Of a stretch of DNA of 64,000 nucleotides, positions 1 to 13,961 are shown piece after piece. The first letter of the stretch is position 1, and each line of letters begins with the position of its first letter. The notes under the pieces are model-generated. The model had not been told where the DNA came from. It ran no database searches and worked only from the letters and a program-made list of their open reading frames with translations. This DNA comes from Lethocerus indicus (Eukaryota > Arthropoda > Insecta > Hemiptera > Belostomatidae), in the NCBI GenBank assembly GCA_019843655.1, contig JACDQD010000010.1:9221637-9285636 (forward strand), in the 5' to 3' direction. Position numbers and translations under genes: made by a program.

Positions 1-55
1 ACCGATGCTATCCAGTATTTAATTTAAGTAATTAATTCGTATTGCCTCGTTGCAG

Positions 56-1941
<1,886 letters not shown>

Positions 1942-2699
1942 ATATCTTTACGAAATAATTTATCAAGAAACATAGTCTGCCTGTCCTTAGTGAGTACATT
2001 GGCTAAATTAATGTTCAGTCCATCAGGCATAAACCACTTCGGGCTTTCTGTGTTCGTATCCTACTGTAAAAAATGTGCAAATTCTGAGGATTATGTCAAT
2101 AATCAAATAACAATTACTGTGAAATAGAGAAAAAAATGCTTATACAAATATATTTATGACTGCAAACATTTAATGATTACTTCATTTGGTTCCTGAGTTC
2201 ATAATGAATACTTCTTATGGTAAATGGGGTAAAATTTGCTTAAATATCCTCTGAGGGGATGAATATAAAAATACTTTAGGTGAGGGCCCCAGTTGGTGTT
2301 AAAATGTTACAATAATCTATATAGAATAATATGAAAACCCTCATTGATTCAATTCTCTTTTTTATCATATAGCAACGAAACTCAAATTTGGCTGGATTTT
2401 TCATCAGATTGTACTTGGAAAAAGTAAGAAAAAAATTTGAAGTACTGTGTAAAAACTTGTTCAGTAGTTGATTTCTTTTTAGTTTAAACATTGACAATGA
2501 ATTAGTGGTACATAAAAGTATCTCTTCTTTTTATAATTTTTATATTTATGATTATATTAATTAGGCAAAGCAGTTCTATTAATTTTTAATATTTAAAGGA
2601 GGTTTTGAAAATAATGCATTAAAATAGTTCAAACTACGGTCGCTAGATAGCAGTATCAGACAGACTTGTGGCTCTATCTTGTGTCGCTCATTAAAATTA

Positions 2700-2809
2700 C
2701 CAGCATGGCCCTTGACAGGAAACCTATCTGGTATTATCTATTTACGATCATGTTTTCCTGTTGATCAAAATTTACTGAAAAAAGTTTATTTTAGTAATCT
2801 AGTTAATCC
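2700..2809 (+). repeat. Conserved leader of the 70-bp-repeat element, copy 1
   Basis: About 110 bases immediately before the first array. They include TTTACGATCATGTTTTCCTG and AGTTTATTTTAGTAATCTAG, and recur in opposite orientation beside the second array near 19.84-19.93 kb. The shared leader shows that the two arrays belong to one element family rather than being independent satellites. The left boundary of the element is not clear. Confidence 0.7.
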
Positions 2810-3354
2810 CAACGAACTTTAATTAGGTACATTTCCGCACCACACTCAGGGGGCGCTAGTTTATCGGTGCAAGTTCACCAAACGAACTTTAGTTCAGTAC
2901 ATTTCCGCACCACACTCAGGTGGGCGCCACTTTATTGGTGCAAGTACACCAAACGAACTTTAGTTAAGTACATTTCCGCACCACACTCAAGGGGCGCTAG
3001 TTTATCGGTGCAAGTGTACCAAACGAACTTTAGTTAAGTACATTTCCGCACCACACTCAAGGGGCGCTAGTTTATCGGTACAAGTTCACCAAACGAACTT
3101 TAGTTAAGTACATTTCCGCAACACACTCAAGGGGCGCTAGTTTATCGGTGCAAGTGTACCAAACGAACTTTAGTTAAGTACATTTCCGCACCACACTCAA
3201 GGGGCGCTAGTTTATCGGTGCAAGTGTACCAAACGAACTTTAGTTAAGTACATTTCCGCACCACACTCAAGGGGCGCTAGTTTATCGGTGCAAGTGTACC
3301 AAACGAACTTTAGTTAAGTACATTTCCGCACCACACTCAGTGGGGCGCTAGTTT
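2810..3354 (+). repeat. 70-bp tandem array, copy 1 (eight units)
   Basis: Eight head-to-tail units begin at about 2811, 2881, 2952, 3022, 3092, 3162, 3232 and 3302, so the period is 70 bp with one 71-bp step. Each contains AACGAACTTTAGTTAAGTAC, TTTCCGCACCACACTCA and GGGGCGCTAGTTTATCGG. Units 3 to 8 are nearly identical, suggesting recent homogenisation. There is no spacer between units, so this is a satellite and not a CRISPR-like array. A related array lies in inverted orientation at 19.17-19.83 kb. Confidence 0.95.
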
Positions 3355-3374
3355 CACAAAAATCGTTTCTTGAG

Positions 3375-3378
<4 letters not shown>

Positions 3379-3425
<47 letters not shown>
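3379..3425. repeat. (AT)n microsatellite
   Basis: A perfect alternating AT run of about 45 bases starts some 25 bases beyond the end of the 70-bp array. It may mark the 3' end of the repeat-bearing element. Confidence 0.95.
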
Positions 3426-3428
<3 letters not shown>

Positions 3429-5358
3429 AACTGCAATGAACTATGTTTGAATGGTCTTGTTATTTAATTTAATAGGGCAAAAAGCCCCTAAGATAGAAAA
3501 AGAAATTTCACCAGAAAAATTAAGGAATAAGAAATGGACAAAATACAGTTATGAATGAAAATTGGAATATGAATTTACAAACATTGTTTTTTTTTAATCA
3601 TTTTTTTTAATTCTATACAAATAATACTGTTTTTTCCAATTTTTTATTTGTGACAAGATTGATCAGAACAAAGTTCTACATACTTAAAACCACTAATTAT
3701 GCCATCACATTCATATAAATTTGTGAAATCCCAATGTAGGAGTGTAAACATTTTATGAGCTGAAGCATCTGTTTATAAATAAATTAATAATGGCTTGCAA
3801 GATATTTTTTAACATATACTTACATCATCAAGGATTCAGGAAATTAACCAATGAAATTCCTACAGTGTATCTTAACAAATAAATTTTCTCAAAATATCTT
3901 CTGTAACCAGATTTTTCTCATTTGTCCAAAAAATACAAAACTTTACATTACGAAATGTAATAACTATTCTTCATACCAAATGCTGAATTAAGGCACAGAA
4001 ACTTATTGATGTTGATGAAGAGACAATATAAAGGTCATACATTTATGCACTTTTATGTCAATATATTGTTTATGGTAATGAATCATTGGTTACAAAATAA
4101 TTTTGATATACAATTACCTTTTGAAAGGCTGTATATTTGTTATCTCCAATAAAATGTTTATAAAGAATCAAGCATTCAACATACAACGCTAAATAATAAT
4201 CATACATAACAAACACAAAAAAAATTTGCCTTTCAAACTCATTAAACAATTATTAGAAAAGGTAAAGAACACTAGAACCGATAAACATGATAATAACTGA
4301 TTGTGATAACAAATTGATTTTAAATGTTTATACAAAACAAATGAAAACATTACTCATCTGTGTAACTTGATTAAATTACAAAGGTAATAAAAAGTTCAAA
4401 CAGTATTTTAAATAATATACATTTGTAAGTTGCCATAAATTACATTAACTAATTTCAGTAAAAGTATCTATAAGGATGTCATCATTCAGCACAATCACAG
4501 GCACTGTGCAACAATTATAACACACGAATTTAGTCACATTACTCAACTCTAATTTTAATATATAAGAATGAGGTAATTAATATGTATACGGAAATAATAA
4601 ATTTGGGAATATTCACGTATAATGAATAATATGACAATATTGGTACAATAAACAACTAGCTTTCATCGGCTCTTAGATTGAAAAATATAAACAGTAAAAT
4701 AATTACCAACAACAAATTCCTAAAATAAATACATTTTAAGACTACAAAAACATTCAATCGTCCGAATACCAAACTGTTTATTATTGTGCTTTAATTGAGC
4801 CTACAAGTTATATAAGTATTTGCGAATATACATTTTACAAAATGTAGCAAATTGTTAACAAATACAAAATATTTAATTTCTGATACCGGAACGGTAATAT
4901 ATTTTAAATAAATATTAGAGGTCATAAATAATTGAAAATATAAGTCGATAATAATGAAAATGTCATTAATTAACATAACACACTTAAAGCTTTCAAAATA
5001 TCAAATTTAATCAACATACAAAATAAAATAACCGATCGTATTTTTATTTTTTTTGTTTGTAAAAGTCTCCCCAAAACTTAAAAAAATAAATCTAGACATA
5101 AGTTATTACTGGTTAACTGACGTTTATTTGGAAGTTGCGCATTGACTAGAAAAATATAAAAACAGCCTCAGCTACCACTTAATAGAAATCATATTGCTTA
5201 AGGGTACATAAATAAGCATCTCGATATTAATACTTGTAAGTTCTACTCGCGAATAGGAATGTTATAAACTGATACCGCATGCAAACGTATCTAATCGAAC
5301 TGAGATCAAATAAATGACTTGCAAAAATCAGGCTAGAATATATATACGGAGGCGATGG

Positions 5359-7566
5359 TTACTTTGGCACAAGACCGCGAGATTTAGGATACAGGGGTTT
5401 GGTGGTCGAGAGCCGAGGATTGGCTGTGGCCGGTCTGAAGTGTTTGCTCTTGACAGCGGCCGATGCGTCGACGTCTATATCCTCTTCTCCCTTCAGAGCG
5501 GCTTTCAGGGCTGAGAGCACTGAGGGCGCAACCGCCGGTCCCTGGTAATCGCTTGTGGTCCGTTCGGGCTCGACGATATCGAGATCTAGTATGTTTTCAC
5601 CCTTGAACCTAAAGCCGAGGCTGGCGTCCTTAATGGTGTCGACTGTCGGCCTCCTCTTGTTCGGCTGAGACTTGAGTCTGGCGACGTCTTTCGTCGGCTC
5701 TGAGTCGGGCATCATTCGCCACATGTCGTCGTCGTCGTCGTAGAACAAACGCGACGAAAGTCTCTTTTTCTCTTCGGGCGGAATGAAATTGTCGATTATC
5801 AGAAGTCTGAGCTTGTAGTCTTTCAACAGCTCGTTGTGAGTACTCTCGAGCTCTCTGCGGTCCCTGTTGAACACGTCAGTGATGTCGGCTATCTCCTGTT
5901 TGACGCTCTGAAGCCGCTGCTGCAGCTTCCGGAACTTGTTGTTTTTCGACTCCACCTCTTGCTGAAGATTCGCGTACGTCTCTCGGACCCCTTCCATCGA
6001 TTCCTCCTTCATCTCCAGTATCTGCTTCATCTGCACTTCTCGCCTTTTGCGCTCACTTATTTCTATGCTCCTCTGTTCGAGAGCTTTCTGCTGTTCGTTG
6101 GTGTGATCTATAATATTTTTGCCTCCCCTCAGCAGTTTGCTTTCCATCGACTTAATTCGCATGGCCAAGTCTTCGGAGTATTTCTTCTCGGCCACTATCT
6201 GGGCCTTCTTCTTTTCTATCTCTTGCAACAGATGTTTCTTCTCGTTTTCCGGTACTTCGTTATCTTTGCTGAGAAGCTTTTTCTCTTTTTTGGAGAGACT
6301 TTCCTCTTCTTCGATAAGCATCTGTTCGTGGGTCTTGCCTTCGGTGTCGTAATCAGAATCGTCTCCGCTACCATCCAGTTTCTTTTTCTTTTTCTTCTTC
6401 TCTATTATCTGAGCTCTCTGTTGGGCCTGGTCCTGCAGCAACATTTTCAGTCTGTTAATCTCCTCTTGGAATTGTCGAAGCAGTGCGTCTTTCGGATCCT
6501 CGTTGATTCTGGGCTGATTCTTGATATTCTTGGCTCGATTAGCGTATCTCAAAGTAGTCAAGCTCTCTTCGTAATTGTAACTCGCCGGTCCTATATTGGC
6601 TATCATTAGAGTCTTGGAATTTCCACCTAACGAATCCTGGAGAAGTCTGGTAAGCTTCGAGTCCCTGTACGGAATATGCTGGCCTTTCCCGTCGACCAAA
6701 GCAGATATGACATTACCCAATGCCGACAGTGACAAATTAATTTTACTCGCTTCTTTAAGCCTGGTGCCTGTAGAGCCCGTCTTGGATTGCCTTTCGCTGC
6801 CTGCCAAATCGACCAGATTTAATTTCCCTACTCTGACCTGATTTTCAATGCCCGAACTGATATCGCTCATTTCGATGGTCACAATGAAGATGGCGTGTGA
6901 GCGTGAGCTGTGTTCGTTCATGTTTGTGGCACCGATAGTCCTGTTCTGATTGCCCATCATCATGACATAATCTATCTCGCCTACATTCTTGCAAACGAAA
7001 GACTGCAAGTCTTTGACGTAGACACCGGAATCGACACTTTCCCTCAGCTCGTAGCGCCGCTTCGGGTTGCTGTCTAAAAGGTCCCTTATCTCTTCTTGGT
7101 AAATTTCTAGGTACGATGCCCTGACTAAAAACTGCATGTTGCTGGTACGCGATATATGATTGAATATATGTTCGAACGATCTCGGAATGATACCTTTGGC
7201 TTCTGAATCTGATTTGTTACCTTCCATGGTGTAAGTCTTACCGGTGCCCGTCTGACCGTAGGCAAATATTGTACCGTTGAAACCGTCCAAGACGGAATTG
7301 ACTAATGGGCGGACGGATTCACTGTACAAGTCCTGTTGGCTAGAATTACAGTCGTATACGGCGTCGAAAGTGAACATTTTCCCGTTGGTCTTGTTTTTCT
7401 CTTTCGGATTGAAAATTTCCACTACGCCTCTGGAGGGCTGGAGATCGACGCAGGGGTGGTGGCCGTGGCTGAGCTCCTTGTTGTTCATGGGCCTACATCT
7501 CACCACCACTTGAACGCACTCGTTCTTCCCCTTTTTCGACGATTCCGAAGAGGTCGAAGTGTCCAT
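5359..7566 (-). CDS. Klp68D: Kinesin-II motor subunit (KIF3B/Klp68D type)
   Basis: Plus-end-directed microtubule motor of the heterotrimeric kinesin-2 complex, which drives intraflagellar and axonal transport. It is a single open frame of 735 aa. The motor domain covers about residues 17-352: P-loop GQTGTGKT at 104-111, switch I NEHSSRSH near 217-224, switch II DLAGSE near 253-258, and neck sequence [10 protein letters not shown] at 341-350. A Lys-rich run and an acidic patch near 389-410 precede a long coiled coil and a basic tail. [23 protein letters not shown] and [19 protein letters not shown] favour KIF3B/C over KIF3A. The start ATG gives the expected N-terminus. It is the only long gene here without introns in its coding sequence. 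Confidence 0.95.
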   Translation of the reverse strand: MDTSTSSESSKKGKNECVQVVVRCRPMNNKELSHGHHPCVDLQPSRGVVEIFNPKEKNKTNGKMFTFDAVYDCNSSQQDLYSESVRPLVNSVLDGFNGTIFAYGQTGTGKTYTMEGNKSDSEAKGIIPRSFEHIFNHISRTSNMQFLVRASYLEIYQEEIRDLLDSNPKRRYELRESVDSGVYVKDLQSFVCKNVGEIDYVMMMGNQNRTIGATNMNEHSSRSHAIFIVTIEMSDISSGIENQVRVGKLNLVDLAGSERQSKTGSTGTRLKEASKINLSLSALGNVISALVDGKGQHIPYRDSKLTRLLQDSLGGNSKTLMIANIGPASYNYEESLTTLRYANRAKNIKNQPRINEDPKDALLRQFQEEINRLKMLLQDQAQQRAQIIEKKKKKKKLDGSGDDSDYDTEGKTHEQMLIEEEESLSKKEKKLLSKDNEVPENEKKHLLQEIEKKKAQIVAEKKYSEDLAMRIKSMESKLLRGGKNIIDHTNEQQKALEQRSIEISERKRREVQMKQILEMKEESMEGVRETYANLQQEVESKNNKFRKLQQRLQSVKQEIADITDVFNRDRRELESTHNELLKDYKLRLLIIDNFIPPEEKKRLSSRLFYDDDDDMWRMMPDSEPTKDVARLKSQPNKRRPTVDTIKDASLGFRFKGENILDLDIVEPERTTSDYQGPAVAPSVLSALKAALKGEEDIDVDASAAVKSKHFRPATANPRLSTTKPLYPKSRGLVPK

Positions 7567-8849
7567 TTTGGCCGTCGGTCGGGTCCGTCAGAAGGTTCGC
7601 GATGTCCGGAAAAAAATAAAGAAAGGTGGGAAATCCTGCGCGGACGTGTCAGGCAGATCGCATTTCGCGTTGAGCTCAGAATCCGACAGTGGCCAGCGTA
7701 AAAACCGCCCGCATAACTAATCGAAACGGGCAGTAACACTCGGAAACATTATTACACAACCATCACAACAAACAGGCAACCCTAACGTAACCTTTATTCC
7801 TTTGGTTATGACGTCAACTATGACGTCACCACACTGGAACTAATAGATCGGGAGATGATATTTTTTAAATTCGAACATCGCGGCCTCACAGGAAACTCGT
7901 ACTTTATTCTGAAACTGTGCCGACGACACTCAGCCCAGCTATTTCCCTCTATCGGGGCCCGAACCGATTCCCTTCGGAAACATCGATAACAGCGGCCATT
8001 TGTATTACCGAAATTGGAAACGATCGCTCAGAAAATACACGTCACGAATATTGTTGTCGGATTTTAATCCGTGTCGGTGATGATTCGTTAAAAGTTCGCC
8101 GCGCCCACTCCGGTATTTTTTTTAGCAATTAAAAATGTATTCCTAATTGGAGGGATTGAGGGTAAAACCGATAGCGGATCGAAGAGTATTTGGGATACAT
8201 TGCGGGCGGAAACGGGCTCAGCTTCGCCAGAACCGGACGAGGTGGCTTCGTTTTAGATAAATCACGACAGGATTGCCAAACATTTCTCTGTTTTTGTTTC
8301 CACCTGCCGAATTCGACTATTTAGTTGAAGCCAAAAATGACGAAGGTTATCCGGTAGACACGTTCAGGTTATGATACGTCGGTGCATTTGTTTATATACC
8401 TAATTGTTTACGGACCAGCCAAAACCGGTTACAGAATGGTAATTAGTGTTGTACTAAATGTCATTTCAGTTTCTGTTAACATTTAATTGTAGTTTGGACC
8501 GAACATTATGAAAAATGGATTGTTCTGTTTATCAATAGATGACATGTCATCAAACAATGCTAGAATTTTATAGATTATTCATGTTAAACAATTTGCAAAT
8601 TGTATAAGTGTCTATTTTTAATTATGCAGTTTTATTAGTAGTTTTATTTCATATTCTGAATGTAATTCATGAGTTCCTATGACATTGACATAATGTTATT
8701 TATTTGATATCTTCTACAATTTGTAGCACTGTAAATGTTTTAATGTATTTGTGGAAATGCTATACTTTATTATTAATAGTTGGTACAATCTTACTGTTGC
8801 ATCTAATCATAATTTGTGCCGTATTCATAACATTGTTTTTTATTTATAG
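7567..8849. other. Upstream region between kinesin and the FBXO22-like gene
   Basis: This should hold the kinesin 5' UTR and promoter and the unidentified first exon of the FBXO22-like gene. It contains two TGACGTCA sites near 7.81 kb. Two candidate first coding exons are ATG at 8436-8438 directly followed by a GTAATT donor, and ATGACGAAG at about 8337 followed by GTTATC. Neither can be chosen from sequence alone. Confidence 0.5.
7809..7828. promoter_or_regulatory. Paired CRE-like sites (TGACGTCA x2)
   Basis: Two perfect palindromic TGACGTCA octamers lie at 7809-7816 and 7821-7828, about 245 bases upstream of the kinesin start codon. This is the classic CREB/ATF recognition sequence. Regulation of the kinesin or the divergent F-box gene is inferred only from position. 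Confidence 0.5.
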
Positions 8850-11308
8850 ACGGATCTGGGATCCTATATTACTAATGAGTATGGTCTTCTAACATTAATT
8901 TTTTCCTACTTACCATCACGGGACTTATTGATGGCAGCAAAAGTTTGCAAGTATGTTATTGAATTTTTTTATTTTTTAGTTTTTAAGATTAATGTTTTCT
9001 GAGTGGAAAGGCAGATATTTCACTGAAGAATAAAAATAATGTAATTGTTTTTCATGGCTTTTGGTTATTTCATAATATTTCAATTTAAATTAATTCATTT
9101 TTAACTAATTATTTCATTTATAATTATATCTTATTCTATATTTCTTGTAAAATAATTTCTGGATGTTAGTAAATATCTGGAGTGCATACTTGTTGGTCTT
9201 ATTTTTTTTCTATATTTCACGAAATTTTTTATAGGGAATGGCGTGATGTAGCATTTAGGATCCTTTCTGGGAATAATGTACCAAAAAGCTATATTAAAAG
9301 GGATTCTGCAGATTGGGCCGAATTTGATGATAAGATACATCCCAAAGCTATCCTGCACTTTTCGCTCAAGTCTTCCACCGTAGAAGGTCTTGATAAGTAT
9401 ATCGGTGAGTTAAACATCATGTTTATTATTGTTTGTATGTATTATTTGTGTGCATTTTTCGCTAAGAGAATATTGCATCATTGGATGTAATTTCGTCTAA
9501 CAGTCTTACTGATGTTTCAGACCTCATAGACACCCTGGATAAAACATATTCAATTCGCGGGAATGCAATTTACAACATTATCAGCAATAGTTGGTTCATC
9601 GCCTCTGAAACGAAAGATGGAAAACTGGCAATTTTGAATGAGAGAGGTCGGTGAGGACTATATTATGTATTTGTTTTTCATTTAAATGTGGTATTAGGAT
9701 ACACTACTTCTATGTCTACTGTTTTTGAACTTGGAAAAAAATGGTTTCCCATTGGCAACATACAAATTATTAACAATAAAAAGTACAGGAACTGGAAATT
9801 GCAGATTATCCCCAACACAATTTCAAATTACTACAAAGTACAAGTCACTACTACTGTATTAACAGATAAAAGAGACTGTAGGTTCTGTAGGGGAGGTATA
9901 AAAATATGATAAATGAGCGAAGGTTACTCCAACCAGAACTTGAATTATCTGACTATCTAACTTCCATGTTAGATTGTATGAAGAACCTCGGTTAGCAGGG
10001 GTTGATCCCCTTCTCATACAATGATCACTCCAGTAATAGACACTAAAATAGTCTACAGACACTCTGTTTTTGAGTTCCATTGGAGACAGAAAATTTACAA
10101 CGCAGACAATCAACATCCTGTTTGAAAAATGATTGTTGTTTCCTGTTTGTTTCAGATAAAAACTGTGAATCTCTATTGCTTTTACCGGAAATGCGAGGTG
10201 TAGAAATTGAAGTTTTTTCGGTTGAAACACACTATTTGAATTCTGTAAGTGATCACAAAGACCTGTGAATGCTGAAAGTCACTTAAGCAAACTATAGAAG
10301 GCAGCTCTCGTATGATATTTTGTTCTAAAACTGTATTCAACAATTAGATATTATTATTGACAAATAATACGAATATCGAATTTTTCAGGCGAACATCATT
10401 GCTAATATAAATGTAGATGTGGTGTCCAGGTCCAAATGCTTTCTACTGTTCGCCAACCCCGTTCGCAACAGCCTTCATCTGATTCATAAGTTTGTGACTT
10501 CGTTCCCGAAGTAAGGCATATTCGAAGACGGTAAACAACTGTCTGGCCCTTGAATTTTTATGTGCGCGTACGACAACTCGATATTGACTAAATTTTGCAG
10601 TCCTCAGACTTTAGTCATGGCCGGCGGTATAGCTTTCGAGCTGTTCAAAATTGACATCAACACGCCCAGCGGTTGCAGCGAGCTCAGCCAATTAGCCGAG
10701 TACTCTCGAATCGGGATATTGGGCATTTCAATAAGCGGTGACAACGTCACTGCCCACTCTGACCTCCATGATCTCAGCTCTGACATCGATGTATTTTTGG
10801 AAAATGTACTGCTTCTAATTTTTTGCATAATTTAAATAGTTAATCGATTAAAAAATTACAAAAAAAAACATTCGATCAATTTCTCCCTTGTTTCTTTCAG
10901 TTTTCAAAGAAAGTCGGGCCGAAGCCACAGGGACACGAAAGGATAGCATTTATGTTTGTCTGCGTGGACAGGTGCAACATTTGTGACGAAGAGGAGACGT
11001 TCTACTTTTCCAAGTATTTCCCCTCGGTTCCTGTATATGGTTTTGGAAGTCTCGGGGAATACTGTATCAGGAACCCGATGATAGGTAAATTACCGATTGC
11101 AAATTATATACGTATTATTTAAATTATATCGTTGTGCATTTTGAATACAGTCATAATTTTTAATGTTTGTTACTTAGATGATAATATCGAGCACAAGAGG
11201 AAGAAGGTTAAGTCTGGAAAAATCTCATCGTACAAAACTGTTAGCAATTTAAAATATTCCCATGAACAGTGTACCGCATACCTTGTTATTACATTTAAAA
11301 AAGTATAA
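8850..11308 (+). CDS. FBXO22: F-box only protein 22-like (F-box plus FIST-C domain), first exon not found
   Basis: Predicted substrate adaptor of an SCF-type ubiquitin ligase. Exons: 8850-8950, 9235-9404, 9521-9646, 9698-9877, 10156-10244, 10389-10510, 10601-10805, 10901-11084 and 11178-11308. All nine join in phase for 436 codons including TAA. The F-box is read across the first two exons (LLTLIFSYLPSRDLLMAAKV, then CKEWRDVAFR). The C-terminal half resembles vertebrate FBXO22: SLLLLPEMRGVEIEVF, LVMAGG, GISISGDNVTAHS, IAFMFVCVDRC, and YFSKYFPSVPVYGFGSLGEY, the FIST-C type end. Only about ten residues should lie upstream of 8850, so a tiny first coding exon is expected. The nine-exon chain is strong; the start is open. 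Confidence 0.85.
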
Positions 11309-12095
11309 AAAAAAATTAAAAAGTTATTTGTGTATGTTTTATTCTTACCGCTTCAGTAGTAGATGTTCTAGTTTCTGAAACTAGCATGTATTAGATTGTT
11401 AGAATAGATTTAATGTGTAAGCGTGCGTACGTATGGATGTTTTTTTATCTGAGAGCGTATATCAGTCAGGAATGCCTGGAGATATAAATATGTCGTATTT
11501 TATTTAACTGTTATGTTCCTATATTGTAGAAATATTGTTTCAGCGTTATCTTCAGATTCACTGAAGGAACATTATTTATCGTAATATTGACGCTAAAGTT
11601 ATATTTTTTGACAAAAAAATTTTAGGAATTACAAGGACTTTTGGTCCGATGACATGTAATTTTTTTTTATAATTGAAGCTATTTTTTTATTTTGGTTTTA
11701 TAAATTACTATTTTTCATATATACATTCCTAATGAAAGTTGTATTTTATAAATGTTTACTGAAATATCATGAACAAATAAAAACATTTAAAAAGTATATA
11801 AATTGTTTCATATTTTTTCACTAGAATAAAGAAAAATTAATTCCTCGTTGAAAATATAGTGCCATAGGAAGTATAAATTGAAACAATGATGACTAAAAAA
11901 ATCCTTTTTTATAAAGTGATAATATTTAATTAATGTAATTAAATTATAGTAACGGGATGGTAAAATAAGGAGTGGGTCTGGGTTGTTCTTATAGAAAATA
12001 GCCTGTAATTAGCAGTTGCAGTGCTCATGTAACAACTGGAAGATTCATGAATATTCCATTTTTCTCTGGAACTCACTTTAGTTTTTGACGCACTC

Positions 12096-12180
12096 TCAGT
12101 GGATCAACCAGCCTGGCTTGTTCAGATGAGCATTAAGCGAACCTTGTCCTGTTATCAGGAAGCTCATGCTCCGCCCGGCT
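12096..12180 (-). pseudogene. Relic of a non-LTR retrotransposon ORF2 C-terminus
   Basis: On the minus strand the frame reads SFLITGQGSLNAHLNKPGW before a stop. The pattern (L/I)TGxGxLNxHL resembles the end of the RNase-H-like region of Jockey/R1-type non-LTR retrotransposons. A second copy of the same stretch lies in the opposite orientation at 12.6 kb. Only a short piece is recognisable and no complete element remains. Confidence 0.45.
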
Positions 12181-12495
12181 GGTAGGATGACTACAAGGGA
12201 TGGCAACCTGGACACTCGCTAGTTAACCGAGGGAGAACTGGCATGGGCTCACAGTAGTCTGCGATGGAACTACCTTGGGCGCCACCTCCCACTTCTACTT
12301 CTTGCTGTACCCGTATGCAGAACAGTGAGCAATAATGGGTCGAATGGTGACATTAGAGTTGGCGGAGCGTGGGGAGGTATTCAGCTCCAGAGCGGCGTAG
12401 ACAGACCCACATGCTACAGAAGATCTTCCTCAGTTCCCGATTGAAGGAGCCTATGAAAGGATTGGTGAAGACCTCATGAAGAAATTGGAAGAGAG

Positions 12496-12696
12496 ATGGA
12501 GGGACTCGGCGGACGTGTGGGTAACCCTACCAGTCGTGCCCAGGAGGACCTCCCTGCAGGCGTCAAACCACTAGAGTGGAGCAGGTCCTTGTTGTTCCTG
12601 GTAACAGGACACTGTATGCTCAATGCTCATCTCCGGAAGCACTTTGCACTTTGGTTTTTCTCCAGCGATCCACATTCTCCGGAAGCCTCCAGGTAG
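12496..12696 (+). pseudogene. Second relic of the same retrotransposon C-terminus, inverted
   Basis: The plus-strand frame includes LLFLVTGHCMLNAHLRKHF, clearly related to the relic about 450 bases to the left on the other strand. LTGHC followed by LNxHLxK is typical of the C-terminal end of insect non-LTR retrotransposon polyproteins. Flanking frames are broken. The two pieces may come from two insertions or from one inverted rearrangement. Confidence 0.45.
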
Positions 12697-13723
12697 CGGG
12701 ACAGGGTTACGTTGCCTTACTCGGAAACGAAGAACGAAGTGTCCCTAGCGAAGATTCGCGGGGAGCCCGCTGGAGTGAGCTCGTTATGAAGAAGAACGAA
12801 TCAATTCAGAACGTAAGTTTAAAGAACAAGTCACCGGGCAGTTTTAAGAGCAAAACCTTCACATATGCACGCCCGAAGAGAAAATCGACTAAAAGAAAAC
12901 CAAAAACCATAGAAGTCGCTGTTCAGATTTTGAAAATTTTTATTTCGTATACCACGTATATCTGACCTCTCTACCATGGCATTACAGTAATTTGGATAAT
13001 TCATTATTATTATTATTTAATTGGCGCTTATCCATACGTTTCAATCCGTTGGCATCAACCTCCATAATGGCATCCACCATACTTCGGAGATCATACTCCA
13101 TATCGGTCTACCGATCGATTTGTGACCTCCCATGTTCCTGTACATCATCCTGTTTGCGCCATGCACCAGTTTTCCTGATTTCCCATTCCCACAACCGCGT
13201 CCTGTTTTGATTTTGCTTTCGTTTGCTTATTTTGCTCCATTTTTTGCTGGGAGCACTCTGGAGCGTAAAAGTTCAGCACCCCAAACTGACACCTGTTCCA
13301 CACGCCCCAATGTTCTAGACCAGAAATGGTCTCCGTTTTTCACCGCAGAATCTTCATATTTGAACCAATCGCCTGTTTGGAACGTGTGTGTGTGTGTGTG
13401 TATGTGTGGCAATACCTGTTATATCTTTTCTGTCAGCGCGAACTTATAGACGTAGATTTGACCTCATTTATTTTTAGGCCTATTTAGGCACCCTCAAACT
13501 TTTGGAGGGCTCCCGGAATATGCAGATGCTGCGCCTTTGTCGTAGATCGTTCCCCTTAGGATTCATTCTAATGACCCACAAAACTACAATACATTCAAAA
13601 ATCGTATAAATAATCTATATTTAACATTGGAACCCTATAGAGTAACAAAATAATCATATATCTAGACCATTACTGAACTTTCTCCATAGTTTTACGCATT
13701 AAGCACATAACCTTTTATAATAC

Positions 13724-13961
13724 TGGGCGATTGCAAAAGATGGTGCCCGATTTGAAACCAAATTAATAACAAAATTTTTAAAAAATTCTCTATAGCTGTC
13801 TCCCAAAGTTTTACAATTTTTTAAATTCCTTTTTTGTTGAAACTGCGTAGTTTCTGTTCAAAGAAATTCGTACAGTTGTTTTTGACTTTTTCCATATAAT
13901 CAACAAAACTGCATGCTTTTGCCACCTACGTAAATTTGGCACGAACTCATGCAATCGCCCA
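13724..13961. mobile_element. MITE-like element with 12-bp terminal inverted repeats
   Basis: TGGGCGATTGCA at 13724-13735 is perfectly inverted at 13950-13961. The similarity extends imperfectly for about ten more bases (TGGTGCCC inside the left end, CGTGCC inside the right). The 238-bp interior is AT-rich and non-coding. A clear target-site duplication is not resolved. This fits a miniature inverted-repeat element. Confidence 0.6.

Larger units (their letters stand above)
1942..5358. other. Intergenic region between LDH and kinesin
   Basis: Very AT-rich DNA with no reading frame resembling a known protein. The left few hundred bases should include the LDH 3' UTR, and the right part (about 4.7-5.36 kb) the kinesin 3' UTR. 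The only structured portion is the 70-bp tandem array and adjacent AT microsatellite near 2.8-3.4 kb. Confidence 0.7.

Noticed and set aside
2810..3354. CRISPR-like array of direct repeats
   Set aside because: Units are contiguous with no unique spacers, the genome is a eukaryote, and the unit recurs in an intron elsewhere. It is a satellite.
5836..6609. 257-aa open frame on the plus strand
   Set aside because: It is antisense to the kinesin coiled-coil region and has low-complexity Leu/Phe composition caused by opposite-strand codon bias.
8704..8892. 62-aa hydrophobic plus-strand frame resembling a membrane peptide
   Set aside because: It overlaps the first recognised FBXO22-like exon in a different frame and lies in AT-rich intron, where hydrophobic frames arise by composition.
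12992..13449. Possible small gene in moderately GC-rich DNA
   Set aside because: Two overlapping short frames without motifs, ending in a GT microsatellite; more likely decayed repeat DNA.
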